From: Pseudomonadota bacterium
GTDB taxonomy: Bacteria > Pseudomonadota > Alphaproteobacteria > Rhizobiales > Devosiaceae
DNA: 8,728 nucleotides
Reading direction: 5' to 3'
Assembly: GCA_023433985.1 (NCBI GenBank)
Contig: JAEYTN010000318.1
Coordinates: forward strand, 1 to 8,728
The position numbers and the translations under genes were made by a program. Each line of letters begins with the position of its first letter. Within the stretch, counting starts at the first letter, position 1. Positions 1-7,555 of this stretch are shown here, one piece after another. Below the pieces are notes generated by a model. It saw only the letters and a list, made by a program, of their open reading frames with translations, was not told where the DNA came from and ran no database searches.

Positions 1-1031
<1,031 letters not shown>

Positions 1032-1092
1032 GCGGCGATCCCGTCATCCATGGGGAGGATGGCGTGGCAAGGAAGATAGGTTAAGACCCGGC

Positions 1093-1101
1093 TGGTAGAA
1101 T
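1093..1101 (+). promoter_or_regulatory. Candidate extended -10 promoter for metB
   Basis: In the 96-nt gap between the cystathionine beta-synthase gene and metB, TGGTAGAAT fits the extended -10 pattern TGnTATAAT with one mismatch (hexamer TAGAAT at 1096-1101). No convincing -35 box is visible about 17 nt upstream, which extended -10 promoters tolerate. Transcription would start near 1108, giving a leader of about 20 nt with an AGGA Shine-Dalgarno at 1116-1119. This is pattern recognition only; readthrough from the upstream gene is equally possible because no strong terminator is seen. Confidence 0.4.
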
Positions 1102-1127
1102 GACCGGCTGCTTTTAGGAACCCGAAC

Positions 1128-2315
1128 ATGTCGCATCATCCATCCCCAGCCGGCGACGGCGCTGGCGATCTCGCACTAGCCACGCTGGCCATCCACGGCG
1201 GCCAATCGCCCGATCCCAGCACCGGCGCCGTCATGCCGCCGATCTATGCGACGTCCACCTACGCCCAGAGCAGTCCGGGGGTCCATCAGGGCTTCGAATA
1301 CTCGCGCACCCACAATCCCACCCGGTTCGCCTACGAGCGCTGCGTCGCCGCGCTTGAGGGCGGTACCCGCGGCTACGCGTTCGCCTCCGGCATGGCCGCG
1401 ACATCGACGGTGCTCGAGCTGTTGGACAGCGGCAGCCACGTCATCGCGATGGATGACCTGTACGGCGGCAGTTACCGCCTGTTCGAACGCGTGCGCAAGC
1501 GCACGGCGGCGCTGGATTTCAGCTTCGTCGACCTGACCGACCTGGCGGCGTTCGAGTCTGCCATCAGGCCGGACACGCGAATGGTCTGGGTGGAAACGCC
1601 GACCAACCCCATGCTCAAGATCGTCGACATCGCCGCCGTCTGCGAGATCGCGCACAGGCACGGCCTGCGCGTGGTGGTCGACAACACGTTCGCCTCGCCG
1701 ATCCTGCAGCGTCCGCTCGCGCTCGGCGCCGACATCGTCATGCATTCCGCCACCAAGTACCTCAATGGCCACTCCGACATGGTCGGCGGCATGGTGGTGG
1801 TCGGCGACGATGCCGAGCTCGCGGAGCAGATGGCCTTCCTGCAGAACTCCATCGGTGCCGTGCAGGGACCGTTCGACAGCTTCCTCGCCCTGCGCGGCTT
1901 GAAGACCCTGCATCTGCGCATGAAGGCGCATTGCGACAATGCACTGGCCCTGGCGCAGTGGCTGGAGACGCATCCGGCGATCGAGAAGGTGATCTACCCT
2001 GGTCTCGCCTCGCATCCGCAGCATGCACTTGCCGCGAAGCAGATGCAGGGGTATGGCGGCATCATGTCGCTCGTGCTGAAGGGGGGGGTCGAAGTTGCGC
2101 GATACATGTGCGAGAACGCAGGCCTCTTTACGCTCGCAGAGTCCTTGGGTGGCGTAGAAAGTCTGGTCAATCACCCGGCGGTGATGACGCATGCCTCGAT
2201 TCCCGCCGAGCGCCGCGCAGTGCTGGGCATCAGCGACGGGTTGGTAAGGTTGAGCGTGGGCGTGGAAGATGTGGCAGATCTTCGTGAAAGTCTTGACCGG
2301 TCGCTGTCCGTCTAG
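1128..2315 (+). CDS. metB: Cystathionine gamma-synthase / gamma-lyase (Cys/Met metabolism PLP enzyme)
   Basis: A complete 395-aa fold-type I PLP enzyme, close to the family's usual 380-400 aa. Visible motifs are the substrate/PLP-binding YSRTHNPTR (58-66), the phosphate-binding SGMAATST (87-94), the PLP-ring aspartate in VVDNTFASP (183-191), and the family signature DIVMHSATKYLNGHS (202-216) with the Schiff-base lysine K210. FTLAESLGGVESL (334-346) is the conserved C-terminal active-site segment. The start ATG has AGGA 8 nt upstream. Synthase (O-succinylhomoserine + cysteine to cystathionine) and lyase (cystathionine to cysteine) share these motifs. SATKY, rather than the SCTKY of E. coli MetB, and a beta-synthase next door lean to gamma-lyase activity, but the locus name in xanthomonads is metB. 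It marks the left border of the O-antigen locus; wzm begins 22 nt after its stop. A run of eight G lies at 2081-2088. Confidence 0.9.
   Translation: MSHHPSPAGDGAGDLALATLAIHGGQSPDPSTGAVMPPIYATSTYAQSSPGVHQGFEYSRTHNPTRFAYERCVAALEGGTRGYAFASGMAATSTVLELLDSGSHVIAMDDLYGGSYRLFERVRKRTAALDFSFVDLTDLAAFESAIRPDTRMVWVETPTNPMLKIVDIAAVCEIAHRHGLRVVVDNTFASPILQRPLALGADIVMHSATKYLNGHSDMVGGMVVVGDDAELAEQMAFLQNSIGAVQGPFDSFLALRGLKTLHLRMKAHCDNALALAQWLETHPAIEKVIYPGLASHPQHALAAKQMQGYGGIMSLVLKGGVEVARYMCENAGLFTLAESLGGVESLVNHPAVMTHASIPAERRAVLGISDGLVRLSVGVEDVADLRESLDRSLSV
2081..2088 (+). repeat. G8 homopolymer inside metB
   Basis: Eight consecutive G bases encode part of Lys-Gly-Gly-Val (residues 318-321 of the metB product). 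The frame is intact as read. A one-base slip would disrupt the last ~75 residues, including the conserved C-terminal active-site segment. Confidence 0.9.
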
Positions 2316-2337
2316 TCGCTGCCCCTTCGAGAGCATT

Positions 2338-3150
2338 ATGCATTCCATTCCGACCCCCCTAGATCCTTTCCTTGCCCTGACCAAATACCGGTACTTGGCG
2401 CGCCAGCTCGTAAAAAAGGAACTGACAACCAAGTTCCGCCGCTCAGCGCTCGGGTTCCTTTGGATGGTACTGAGTCCGCTGCTTCTACTGGGCGGTTACA
2501 CGCTCGTTTTTGGTGTGCTAATGAAGGCAAGGTGGGGTGGCGCCGGTACCAGCGGGGAGTTCGCGCTGGTTCTTTTCTCTGGCCTCATTTTTTACAACTT
2601 TTTTGGTGAGGTCATAGCGAAGTCACCCAGCTTGATTTACGGCAACCAGCCGTACGTCAAGAAAATGGTGTTTCCCCTTGAGGTCTTGAACTGGTCTGCG
2701 GTCCTGTCGGCGTCGGTCAATTTCGCTATCGGACTGCTGACTTGGATCATCTTCTGCGTTGTAGTTAAAAAGTCGCTACCGGCGACAATAATCTGGCTGC
2801 CGGTGGTGTTCATTCCTTTCGCTCTCTTCACTTTGGGCTGCTCATGGCTGCTGTCCGGATATTCGGTCTTTCACCCAGACGCGGAGCATGTGGTCCCGAT
2901 CGTGTTGCTGCTGATGATGTTCCTGTCACCTTTGTTCTTTCCGGTGGAGTCGTTGCCGGAAAATTTCCGCTCCGTTATCCAGTATAACCCGCTGACCTAT
3001 GTTCTCGAGGAGGCACGGGGCGTGATGATCGGAGGCCGGGCGCCGGATGGATTGACCGTTGCGGTGGGAAGTGTGGTCGCGGTCGCGATGGCGTGGCTTG
3101 GCTACGCGTCCTTCACGGGTAATCGGGAGGGCTTTGCCGATGCGGTCTGA
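2338..3150 (+). CDS. wzm: O-antigen ABC transporter permease Wzm
   Basis: A 270-aa integral membrane protein of the ABC-2 polysaccharide exporter class (Wzm/KpsM/TagG), a normal length for Wzm. It forms the inner-membrane channel that moves undecaprenyl-diphosphate-linked O-polysaccharide to the periplasm, working with Wzt. The basic N-terminal segment before the first helix (ELTTKFRRSALGFLWMVLSP, 28-47) is typical of the family. About six hydrophobic segments are seen: 38-62, 74-95, 118-143, 149-173, 185-205 and 238-258. YNPLTYVLEEARGVM (216-230), before the last helix, is also family-like. The frame is open upstream to an ATG at 2269 inside metB, but the ATG at 2338 gives the expected N-terminus. 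Its Shine-Dalgarno is weak (GAGAG, 2329-2333). It is 22 nt after metB and overlaps wzt by 11 bp. GC is visibly lower than in metB, suggesting a separate origin. Confidence 0.93.
   Translation: MHSIPTPLDPFLALTKYRYLARQLVKKELTTKFRRSALGFLWMVLSPLLLLGGYTLVFGVLMKARWGGAGTSGEFALVLFSGLIFYNFFGEVIAKSPSLIYGNQPYVKKMVFPLEVLNWSAVLSASVNFAIGLLTWIIFCVVVKKSLPATIIWLPVVFIPFALFTLGCSWLLSGYSVFHPDAEHVVPIVLLLMMFLSPLFFPVESLPENFRSVIQYNPLTYVLEEARGVMIGGRAPDGLTVAVGSVVAVAMAWLGYASFTGNREGFADAV
3125..3131 (+). promoter_or_regulatory. Shine-Dalgarno of wzt, inside wzm
   Basis: GGGAGGG lies 8 nt before the ATG at 3140. It selects this start over the upstream in-frame ATG at 3059, which would prepend an Arg/Trp-rich extension unlike any ABC ATPase N-terminus. 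Its position inside wzm implies translational coupling. Confidence 0.75.
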
Positions 3151-4477
3151 ACCTGCGATCAGTGTGCGAGGTGTCGGCAAGTACTACGAATTCGAGCACA
3201 CGCACGAGTGGTCGTTGTTCGGGCGCAGAAAGCCCAAGAAACCTAGCGGCAACGGTTATCGTGCCTTGTCGGACATCAGTTTTGACGTTCCCAAGGGGCA
3301 AGCTGTTGGTGTCATTGGCCGGAACGGTGCGGGTAAGAGCACGTTGCTGCAGATTCTCACCGGAAGCCTGAAGCCGACTGAAGGCGACGTCGTGGTCAAC
3401 GGGCGTGTTTCCGCCCTGTTGGAACTTGGAGCTGGCTTCAATCCTGAGTTCACTGGTCGCGAGAATATTTTCCTCGCGGGTGCGGTGCTTTCCATGACGG
3501 AAAAGGAAATTTCCGCCCGATACCAGGAAATCATCGATTTTGCCGACATCGGCGATTTCATCGACAACCCGGTGAAGTCCTATTCGAGCGGCATGATGGT
3601 GCGCTTGGCGTTCTCGCTGCAGGTGCATGTGGATCCGGACATCCTGATCGTCGACGAGGCACTGAGCGTCGGTGACATCTTCTTCCAGCAGAAATGCATC
3701 GCTAAGATCCGTGAGATCCTCGCGCGCGGCGCAACCCTATTGTTCGTCTCGCATGGATTGAATTCGGTCAAGAGCCTCTGCTCCCGGGCAATCCATCTGC
3801 AGAAGGGCTTGCTGGTCGCGGATGGGCCGGCAGGCGAGATCTGCGATGCATACCAGAACTCCACAACCAGCAGTTCGCTGGCGGACTGGCGTCTCGCGGT
3901 CGAGGCGTCGAAGATGGCGGGCGACGAGATCGGCGCTATGGAGGCGGTGGACAGCCTAGAGAGAGCTGGCAATCAAGCCGACCCTGGATTCCCTATGCGC
4001 TTGTCTCAAAGGTCTGGTAGCGGCGATATCCAATTTACGGGCCTTCTTGTGATCGATGAGGCCGGGCGGCAGGTCGTATCGATTGAGCATGGAGGGAAAG
4101 TAAGGCTCCGCGCTTATCTTCATGCTCGTGACGATATTCCCGAAGGCGCTGCTATCGGCGTGCTCTTGCGCGATGCTAACGGCGTGGATCTTATCGCCTT
4201 CAATTCCGACTTTTATGGACGGCGTCTGCCGGCTTTCCGAGCCGGCGAAGATTATGTCTGGGAGTTGGAAGTCGATCTGCCCCTGGCGCGTGGCTTCTAT
4301 TCGCTGCATCTGGGGGTCAAGCCCAACCCGGCTAGCGAGTTTTTCTACGACAGGTGCTTCAACGCCGCTCTGCTAGAGGTTCTCGGCAATCCGCTGACGT
4401 GGGGTCAGTACGGCGGGCGCATCATCCATGTGCCGGAAGCGATCGAACTGAGAAGGGTACTTCAGGAGGCGCCCTGA
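3140..4477 (+). CDS. wzt: O-antigen ABC transporter ATPase Wzt with C-terminal carbohydrate-binding domain
   Basis: A 445-aa cytoplasmic ATPase partner of Wzm. The nucleotide-binding domain occupies about 5-240: Walker A GRNGAGKST (60-68), signature SYSSGMMVRLAF (148-159, SSGMM replacing LSGGQ as is usual in Wzt/KpsT), Walker B ILIVDE (168-173) and H-loop histidine H205 in FVSHGL. A linker (about 240-290) leads to a beta-rich C-terminal domain (about 290-440) starting GSGDIQFTGLLVIDEAGR. This matches the Wzt_C domain, a beta-sandwich that in E. coli O8/O9a Wzt binds the modified non-reducing end of the finished chain. Short KpsT/Wzt proteins of ~250 aa lack it, so the length itself predicts export tied to chain termination. 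The 3' third has lower GC (30/60 in 4081-4140) than the ATPase part (38/60 in 3601-3660). Its stop overlaps the next start (TGATG). Confidence 0.94.
   Translation: MRSEPAISVRGVGKYYEFEHTHEWSLFGRRKPKKPSGNGYRALSDISFDVPKGQAVGVIGRNGAGKSTLLQILTGSLKPTEGDVVVNGRVSALLELGAGFNPEFTGRENIFLAGAVLSMTEKEISARYQEIIDFADIGDFIDNPVKSYSSGMMVRLAFSLQVHVDPDILIVDEALSVGDIFFQQKCIAKIREILARGATLLFVSHGLNSVKSLCSRAIHLQKGLLVADGPAGEICDAYQNSTTSSSLADWRLAVEASKMAGDEIGAMEAVDSLERAGNQADPGFPMRLSQRSGSGDIQFTGLLVIDEAGRQVVSIEHGGKVRLRAYLHARDDIPEGAAIGVLLRDANGVDLIAFNSDFYGRRLPAFRAGEDYVWELEVDLPLARGFYSLHLGVKPNPASEFFYDRCFNAALLEVLGNPLTWGQYGGRIIHVPEAIELRRVLQEAP
4464..4469 (+). promoter_or_regulatory. Shine-Dalgarno of the capping glycosyltransferase gene, inside wzt
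   Basis: AGGAGG, a full anti-16S match, lies 7 nt before the ATG at 4477. That ATG shares its A with the wzt stop (TGATG). This fixes the start and indicates reinitiation or coupling with wzt. Confidence 0.8.
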
Positions 4478-6822
4478 TGTTCGTCTCGTTTCTACTGCCG
4501 TTCGCAGAGCGGGGTGCCGGACCCGTCCATCATTGGGTCATGCTTGCCCAGATGGCAAGGTTCGGCCCGGACGAGATCGTCTTCATTGCCGACGATGCCT
4601 ACTTCACCGAGGAGGCAGTTCCGTTCGGCCAGGTGCTCAAGCTTGGCGGACTCAGGTTCACCTGCCCCTCCAGGGAGCAGTTCGCGAGCTTCCGGAAAGT
4701 CGCGCTTGAAGACGACCTGATCGCCGATCTTCTGGAGAAAGGCACGCACCTCGACGTGCTCGACCAACTGTTGGTGGAGCCAATTCCGCAATTGGTCTCC
4801 GGTCTCAAGGAGGTGCTCACCGAGTTCGTTACATCCGGGGAGCTCGAGGCTGTATTGACATGGTGCAACTGTCCCTCGCTGCGTCGAGCAATGGACGAGC
4901 TAGGTGGCGGTCCGATCGTGCACAACGAACTCGGAGCGTTGCGCAGTCCGCTCTATCGAGACACGTTCTATTTCGACCTGCAGGGCGTGAACGGTGCGAC
5001 CACCCCGGCCTCATGGAAGCCGGAGGATGTAGCGGCGGAGCTCGCGGAAACTGAGCTTCTCGCGGACGACGAGTTGAGGGGGTTGCTGGTTGCGGATGTC
5101 CAACGCGTCGATGCGCTCAGGCCCGGCACGCCCACCTATGCTGCGGGCGTTGCGCTGCAAGTGGAGGACGATTCGAACATGATCGCCTTCGCGCGTGGCT
5201 GGACCTCAATATCGGTGCTTTACGAGGCGATGGGTCGGTTCGGGCCGGAGTCGACGCTTATCCGCTCCCATCCCGGCGCAAGATTCAGGTACCAAGGAGG
5301 ATTGGGTGTCGCGGATACGTCGGCGGATTCACTCGAGTTCCTCAGCAACATTGGCACGTTGATCTCCATCAATTCCAGCCTGGTTGCCGAAGCTGCGCTG
5401 TGGGGAAGGTCTTTCGAGGCTAAAGGTGATACCCCCGCGCTGTGCATGGCTTTCCTCGGCAACGTCGATGAGGACGTTGCCATGGCGGTGCGCAATGCAT
5501 TCTTCCTCGGCTACCTGGTGCCGTCGGAGTTGCTTTTCGATGTCGGGTACTACCGCTGGCGCCTCGCCGGGGCAACGCTTGCCGACTGTGTCGCGCGTCA
5601 CCGGGCGATCCATACGGGCAACAATTCGCCGGTTGCGATAGCCGCCCTGTCGATCAGTTCGGGCGCTGCCACTACCGATGGCGGCTTGGTTCGTCTGCCA
5701 CCGTTGTGGACCTCTACCCTCGCCTTGGAGGCGCAGCTGGAGAACGCCCGCACGGAACTAGCGGCGGTCAAACTGAGTCGCTACGACGAGGCCGAGCGCT
5801 CGCGAGCCCAGATTGAGGCGCTCACAGCATCGGCCCAGCACTGGCAGTCCGAGGCAGAGGAAAATTGGCGCGCGCTGGAGTGGTTCAAGGGACATGTCAC
5901 GGAGCTTCAGGGGGCGTTGACCAAATGTGCGGAACAGCAAGGATGTGTTGAGCGCGACCTGGGGGAGTCCAGGGTTCGGGTTGCCGCTCTGGAGACTCGT
6001 GTCCAAGACGAGGAGAGGCAGTCCGCAGAGTGGCGGCACCGTCTCAGCGAGTTGCAACTGCGGTTGGACACCGTGCTGGCGGGTCGGCACGACATTGAAG
6101 GACATCTCGCCGAGGCGGCAGCGCTGGCCGCCTCGCTGCAGGCACGCGTCTCGCAGGCAGACGAAGCGCTGCAGCGTCGCGAGCAGCAGTATGCCTCGGA
6201 ACAGTCGATCCTGGACGAGCGAATCAGGGAGTTGGAGTCGGAGCTCAGCCAATTCGTGATCTTCTCGTCGCGGATCGCTGCCATCGTCGGTCGCTCGGGG
6301 GGCGCACCGGGGCAGGGCTCTGGAGCGGAGCTGCGACTGCTGCGCGACGAGGTGGAGCAGCACATTCGATCGATCACCGACGCCGCCTCTGCGCAGGCGA
6401 TGCTCGTTGAGCGCGTAGTGGCGACGACTGCCGTGCTGTCCTCGTCGCAAATGCAGGAAGCCGCGAAGATTGGCCACTTGGCGGACGAAACCGTGCAGGA
6501 GGATCATCTCGGGCTCGTCTCGGGCAGAGTGGCATGCGCGCTAGCGGCGCTCGAGCGCCTGCGACTGTCGCGCGACCAGGCGTTGGAAGAGCTGGCTACC
6601 GCCTGTGAAAGGTTGACACGTACGTTGGAAGGTGTTGGCCTTCCCGTATCCGACTACCCCTTGCTTGCGAGTCAGATCGACAGGCTGAACGAGTGGATAT
6701 CGGTGGTGCAGGAACGGCAAGTGGAGCTCTCGACAGAGGTGGTGCTGTTGAGGAAGAGAAGGTCCTTGCTCGAGTTTTTTGTCGGCAGGGAAATCAGTAT
6801 CGGAAGGAAGCACAGGGGTTGA
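4477..6822 (+). CDS. Predicted O-antigen chain-capping glycosyltransferase (GT99/Kdo-transferase-like) with coiled-coil ruler
   Basis: 781 aa, soluble or peripheral, no signal peptide. Residues 1 to ~400 look like a GT-B CMP-sugar transferase. HNELGALRSPLY (149-160) and YFDLQGVNG (165-173) recall GT99 beta-Kdo transferases such as the N-terminal domain of WbbB. LIRSHPG (261-267) resembles the HP motif and SINSSLVAEAALWGR (297-311) the SSxxxEAxxxG motif that hold CMP in sialyl- and Kdo-transferases. EDDSN (230-234) supplies aspartates that could include the GT99 nucleophile. Residues ~413-595 are a long heptad-like, charged coiled coil; 601-616 are Gly-rich; 617-760 are again helical; the last 23 residues (LLEFFVG and many Arg/Lys) could bind membrane or another protein. 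The gene sits between wzt and glycosyltransferases. Family knowledge: terminators such as WbdD use a coiled coil to set chain length. Inference: this protein adds the terminal sugar recognised by Wzt. The donor and GT99 membership come from motif memory, not alignment. Confidence 0.68.
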   Translation: MFVSFLLPFAERGAGPVHHWVMLAQMARFGPDEIVFIADDAYFTEEAVPFGQVLKLGGLRFTCPSREQFASFRKVALEDDLIADLLEKGTHLDVLDQLLVEPIPQLVSGLKEVLTEFVTSGELEAVLTWCNCPSLRRAMDELGGGPIVHNELGALRSPLYRDTFYFDLQGVNGATTPASWKPEDVAAELAETELLADDELRGLLVADVQRVDALRPGTPTYAAGVALQVEDDSNMIAFARGWTSISVLYEAMGRFGPESTLIRSHPGARFRYQGGLGVADTSADSLEFLSNIGTLISINSSLVAEAALWGRSFEAKGDTPALCMAFLGNVDEDVAMAVRNAFFLGYLVPSELLFDVGYYRWRLAGATLADCVARHRAIHTGNNSPVAIAALSISSGAATTDGGLVRLPPLWTSTLALEAQLENARTELAAVKLSRYDEAERSRAQIEALTASAQHWQSEAEENWRALEWFKGHVTELQGALTKCAEQQGCVERDLGESRVRVAALETRVQDEERQSAEWRHRLSELQLRLDTVLAGRHDIEGHLAEAAALAASLQARVSQADEALQRREQQYASEQSILDERIRELESELSQFVIFSSRIAAIVGRSGGAPGQGSGAELRLLRDEVEQHIRSITDAASAQAMLVERVVATTAVLSSSQMQEAAKIGHLADETVQEDHLGLVSGRVACALAALERLRLSRDQALEELATACERLTRTLEGVGLPVSDYPLLASQIDRLNEWISVVQERQVELSTEVVLLRKRRSLLEFFVGREISIGRKHRG

Positions 6823-6823
6823 T

Positions 6824-7555
6824 ATGAGAAGTTCGGTGAGCGCCGTGATCACCTTTCACGGCGAGGGGGTGTTGGCGCATCCCACGTTGCACTCGATTGA
6901 ACGCTGCAGGAAGTTCGCAGAAGAGCGCGGGATCGGGGTCGATTTCGTCATCACGTTGGACAATGCGGATGCCGAGACCAAACGCGTTGTGAAAGGGCAT
7001 CCTGTTCTGCGCGACAGCGACCAAGTTCACGAGGTGAGTTTCCGCGATCTCTCCAGCTGTCGGAATTTCGCCATCGAGAATTCGCGCAGCGATTACGTTG
7101 GAACGTTCGACGGTGACGATTATTTTTCCAAGAACTGGATCGCGCGCTGTGTCGAGCTCATCGAGCTTGAAGGCGAGAAGAACATCTACCACCCTGAGCT
7201 GATGCTGGCATTCGGGGGTTGGAACGCGTACTGGTGGCAGGTGGACCAGATGGAGGAGTACTACCGGCCAAGCGCTTTGCTGTCGATGAACTACTGGAAT
7301 GCATGCGCGTTCGCCGCCCGAAGTGTGTTCGAGGAGTGTCCATACCAAGTGTCGCGAGTAGGGGAGGCTGGTTTCGGTTTCGAAGACTGGCACTGGAACT
7401 GCGAAACGATCTCCGAGGGTTACGCGCACAGGCTGGCGCGCGGTACGGCCCGATTTGAGCGAAGAAAGGAGGGTGGCTCGCTCAATGTGGCGCATCAACT
7501 GGCCGGGGCGGTGATCAAGCCGAGCCGCTTCTTCGAGGATTTCAGCAATGTATAG
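6824..7555 (+). CDS. Small GT-A fold glycosyltransferase (GT2-like)
   Basis: A 243-aa cytoplasmic enzyme with no membrane segment, presumably adding one sugar of the O-antigen repeat or adaptor. The N-terminal strand SAVITFHGEG (6-15) and SIERC (24-28) start a nucleotide-binding Rossmann-like half. CRNFAIENSRSDYVGTFDGDD (79-99) ends in the metal/donor-binding DxD-type motif (DGDD, 96-99), and the family-typical arginine is R80. GFGFEDWHW (183-191) matches the [E/D]D catalytic-base motif of GT-A enzymes. The middle is rich in aromatic residues (GGWNAYWWQVDQMEEYY, 131-147). The ATG at 6824 is 1 nt after the preceding stop, with AGGGG at 6814-6818; an in-frame TTG at 6779 is less likely because it lacks this spacing and the N-terminal strand starts right after the ATG. 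Sugar donor, acceptor and linkage cannot be read from the sequence. It overlaps the next gene by 8 bp. Confidence 0.83.
   Translation: MRSSVSAVITFHGEGVLAHPTLHSIERCRKFAEERGIGVDFVITLDNADAETKRVVKGHPVLRDSDQVHEVSFRDLSSCRNFAIENSRSDYVGTFDGDDYFSKNWIARCVELIELEGEKNIYHPELMLAFGGWNAYWWQVDQMEEYYRPSALLSMNYWNACAFAARSVFEECPYQVSRVGEAGFGFEDWHWNCETISEGYAHRLARGTARFERRKEGGSLNVAHQLAGAVIKPSRFFEDFSNV
7535..7539 (+). promoter_or_regulatory. Shine-Dalgarno of the GT4 gene
   Basis: GAGGA lies 8 nt before the ATG at 7548, inside the end of the preceding glycosyltransferase gene. It supports the 8-bp gene overlap and the start of the last, open-ended gene. Confidence 0.65.

Noticed and set aside
1042..1064. Stem-loop (about 8 bp with one G-T pair, 7-nt loop) after the cystathionine beta-synthase gene, considered as an intrinsic terminator
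   Set aside because: No T-tract follows the stem, so it is not a convincing intrinsic terminator.
2172..2190. GGCGGTGATG considered as an ops/JUMPStart antitermination element before the polysaccharide operon
   Set aside because: It differs from the ops core GGCGGTAG at the end, lies inside metB codons, and no longer JUMPStart context is visible.
2269..2337. Upstream in-frame ATG for wzm
   Set aside because: It lies inside the metB coding region and adds 23 non-conserved residues before the normal Wzm N-terminus; the ATG at 2338 is the better start.
1176..2432. 418-codon open frame on the minus strand opposite metB
   Set aside because: It mirrors metB almost exactly, its translation is low-complexity (many His/Arg) with no recognisable domain, and metB is unmistakable on the plus strand. 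It is a codon-bias shadow.
5758..6507. 249-codon minus-strand frame opposite the coiled-coil region
   Set aside because: The translation is Leu/Arg/Gln-rich without motifs, whereas the plus strand shows a consistent long protein with good start signals. It is a shadow.
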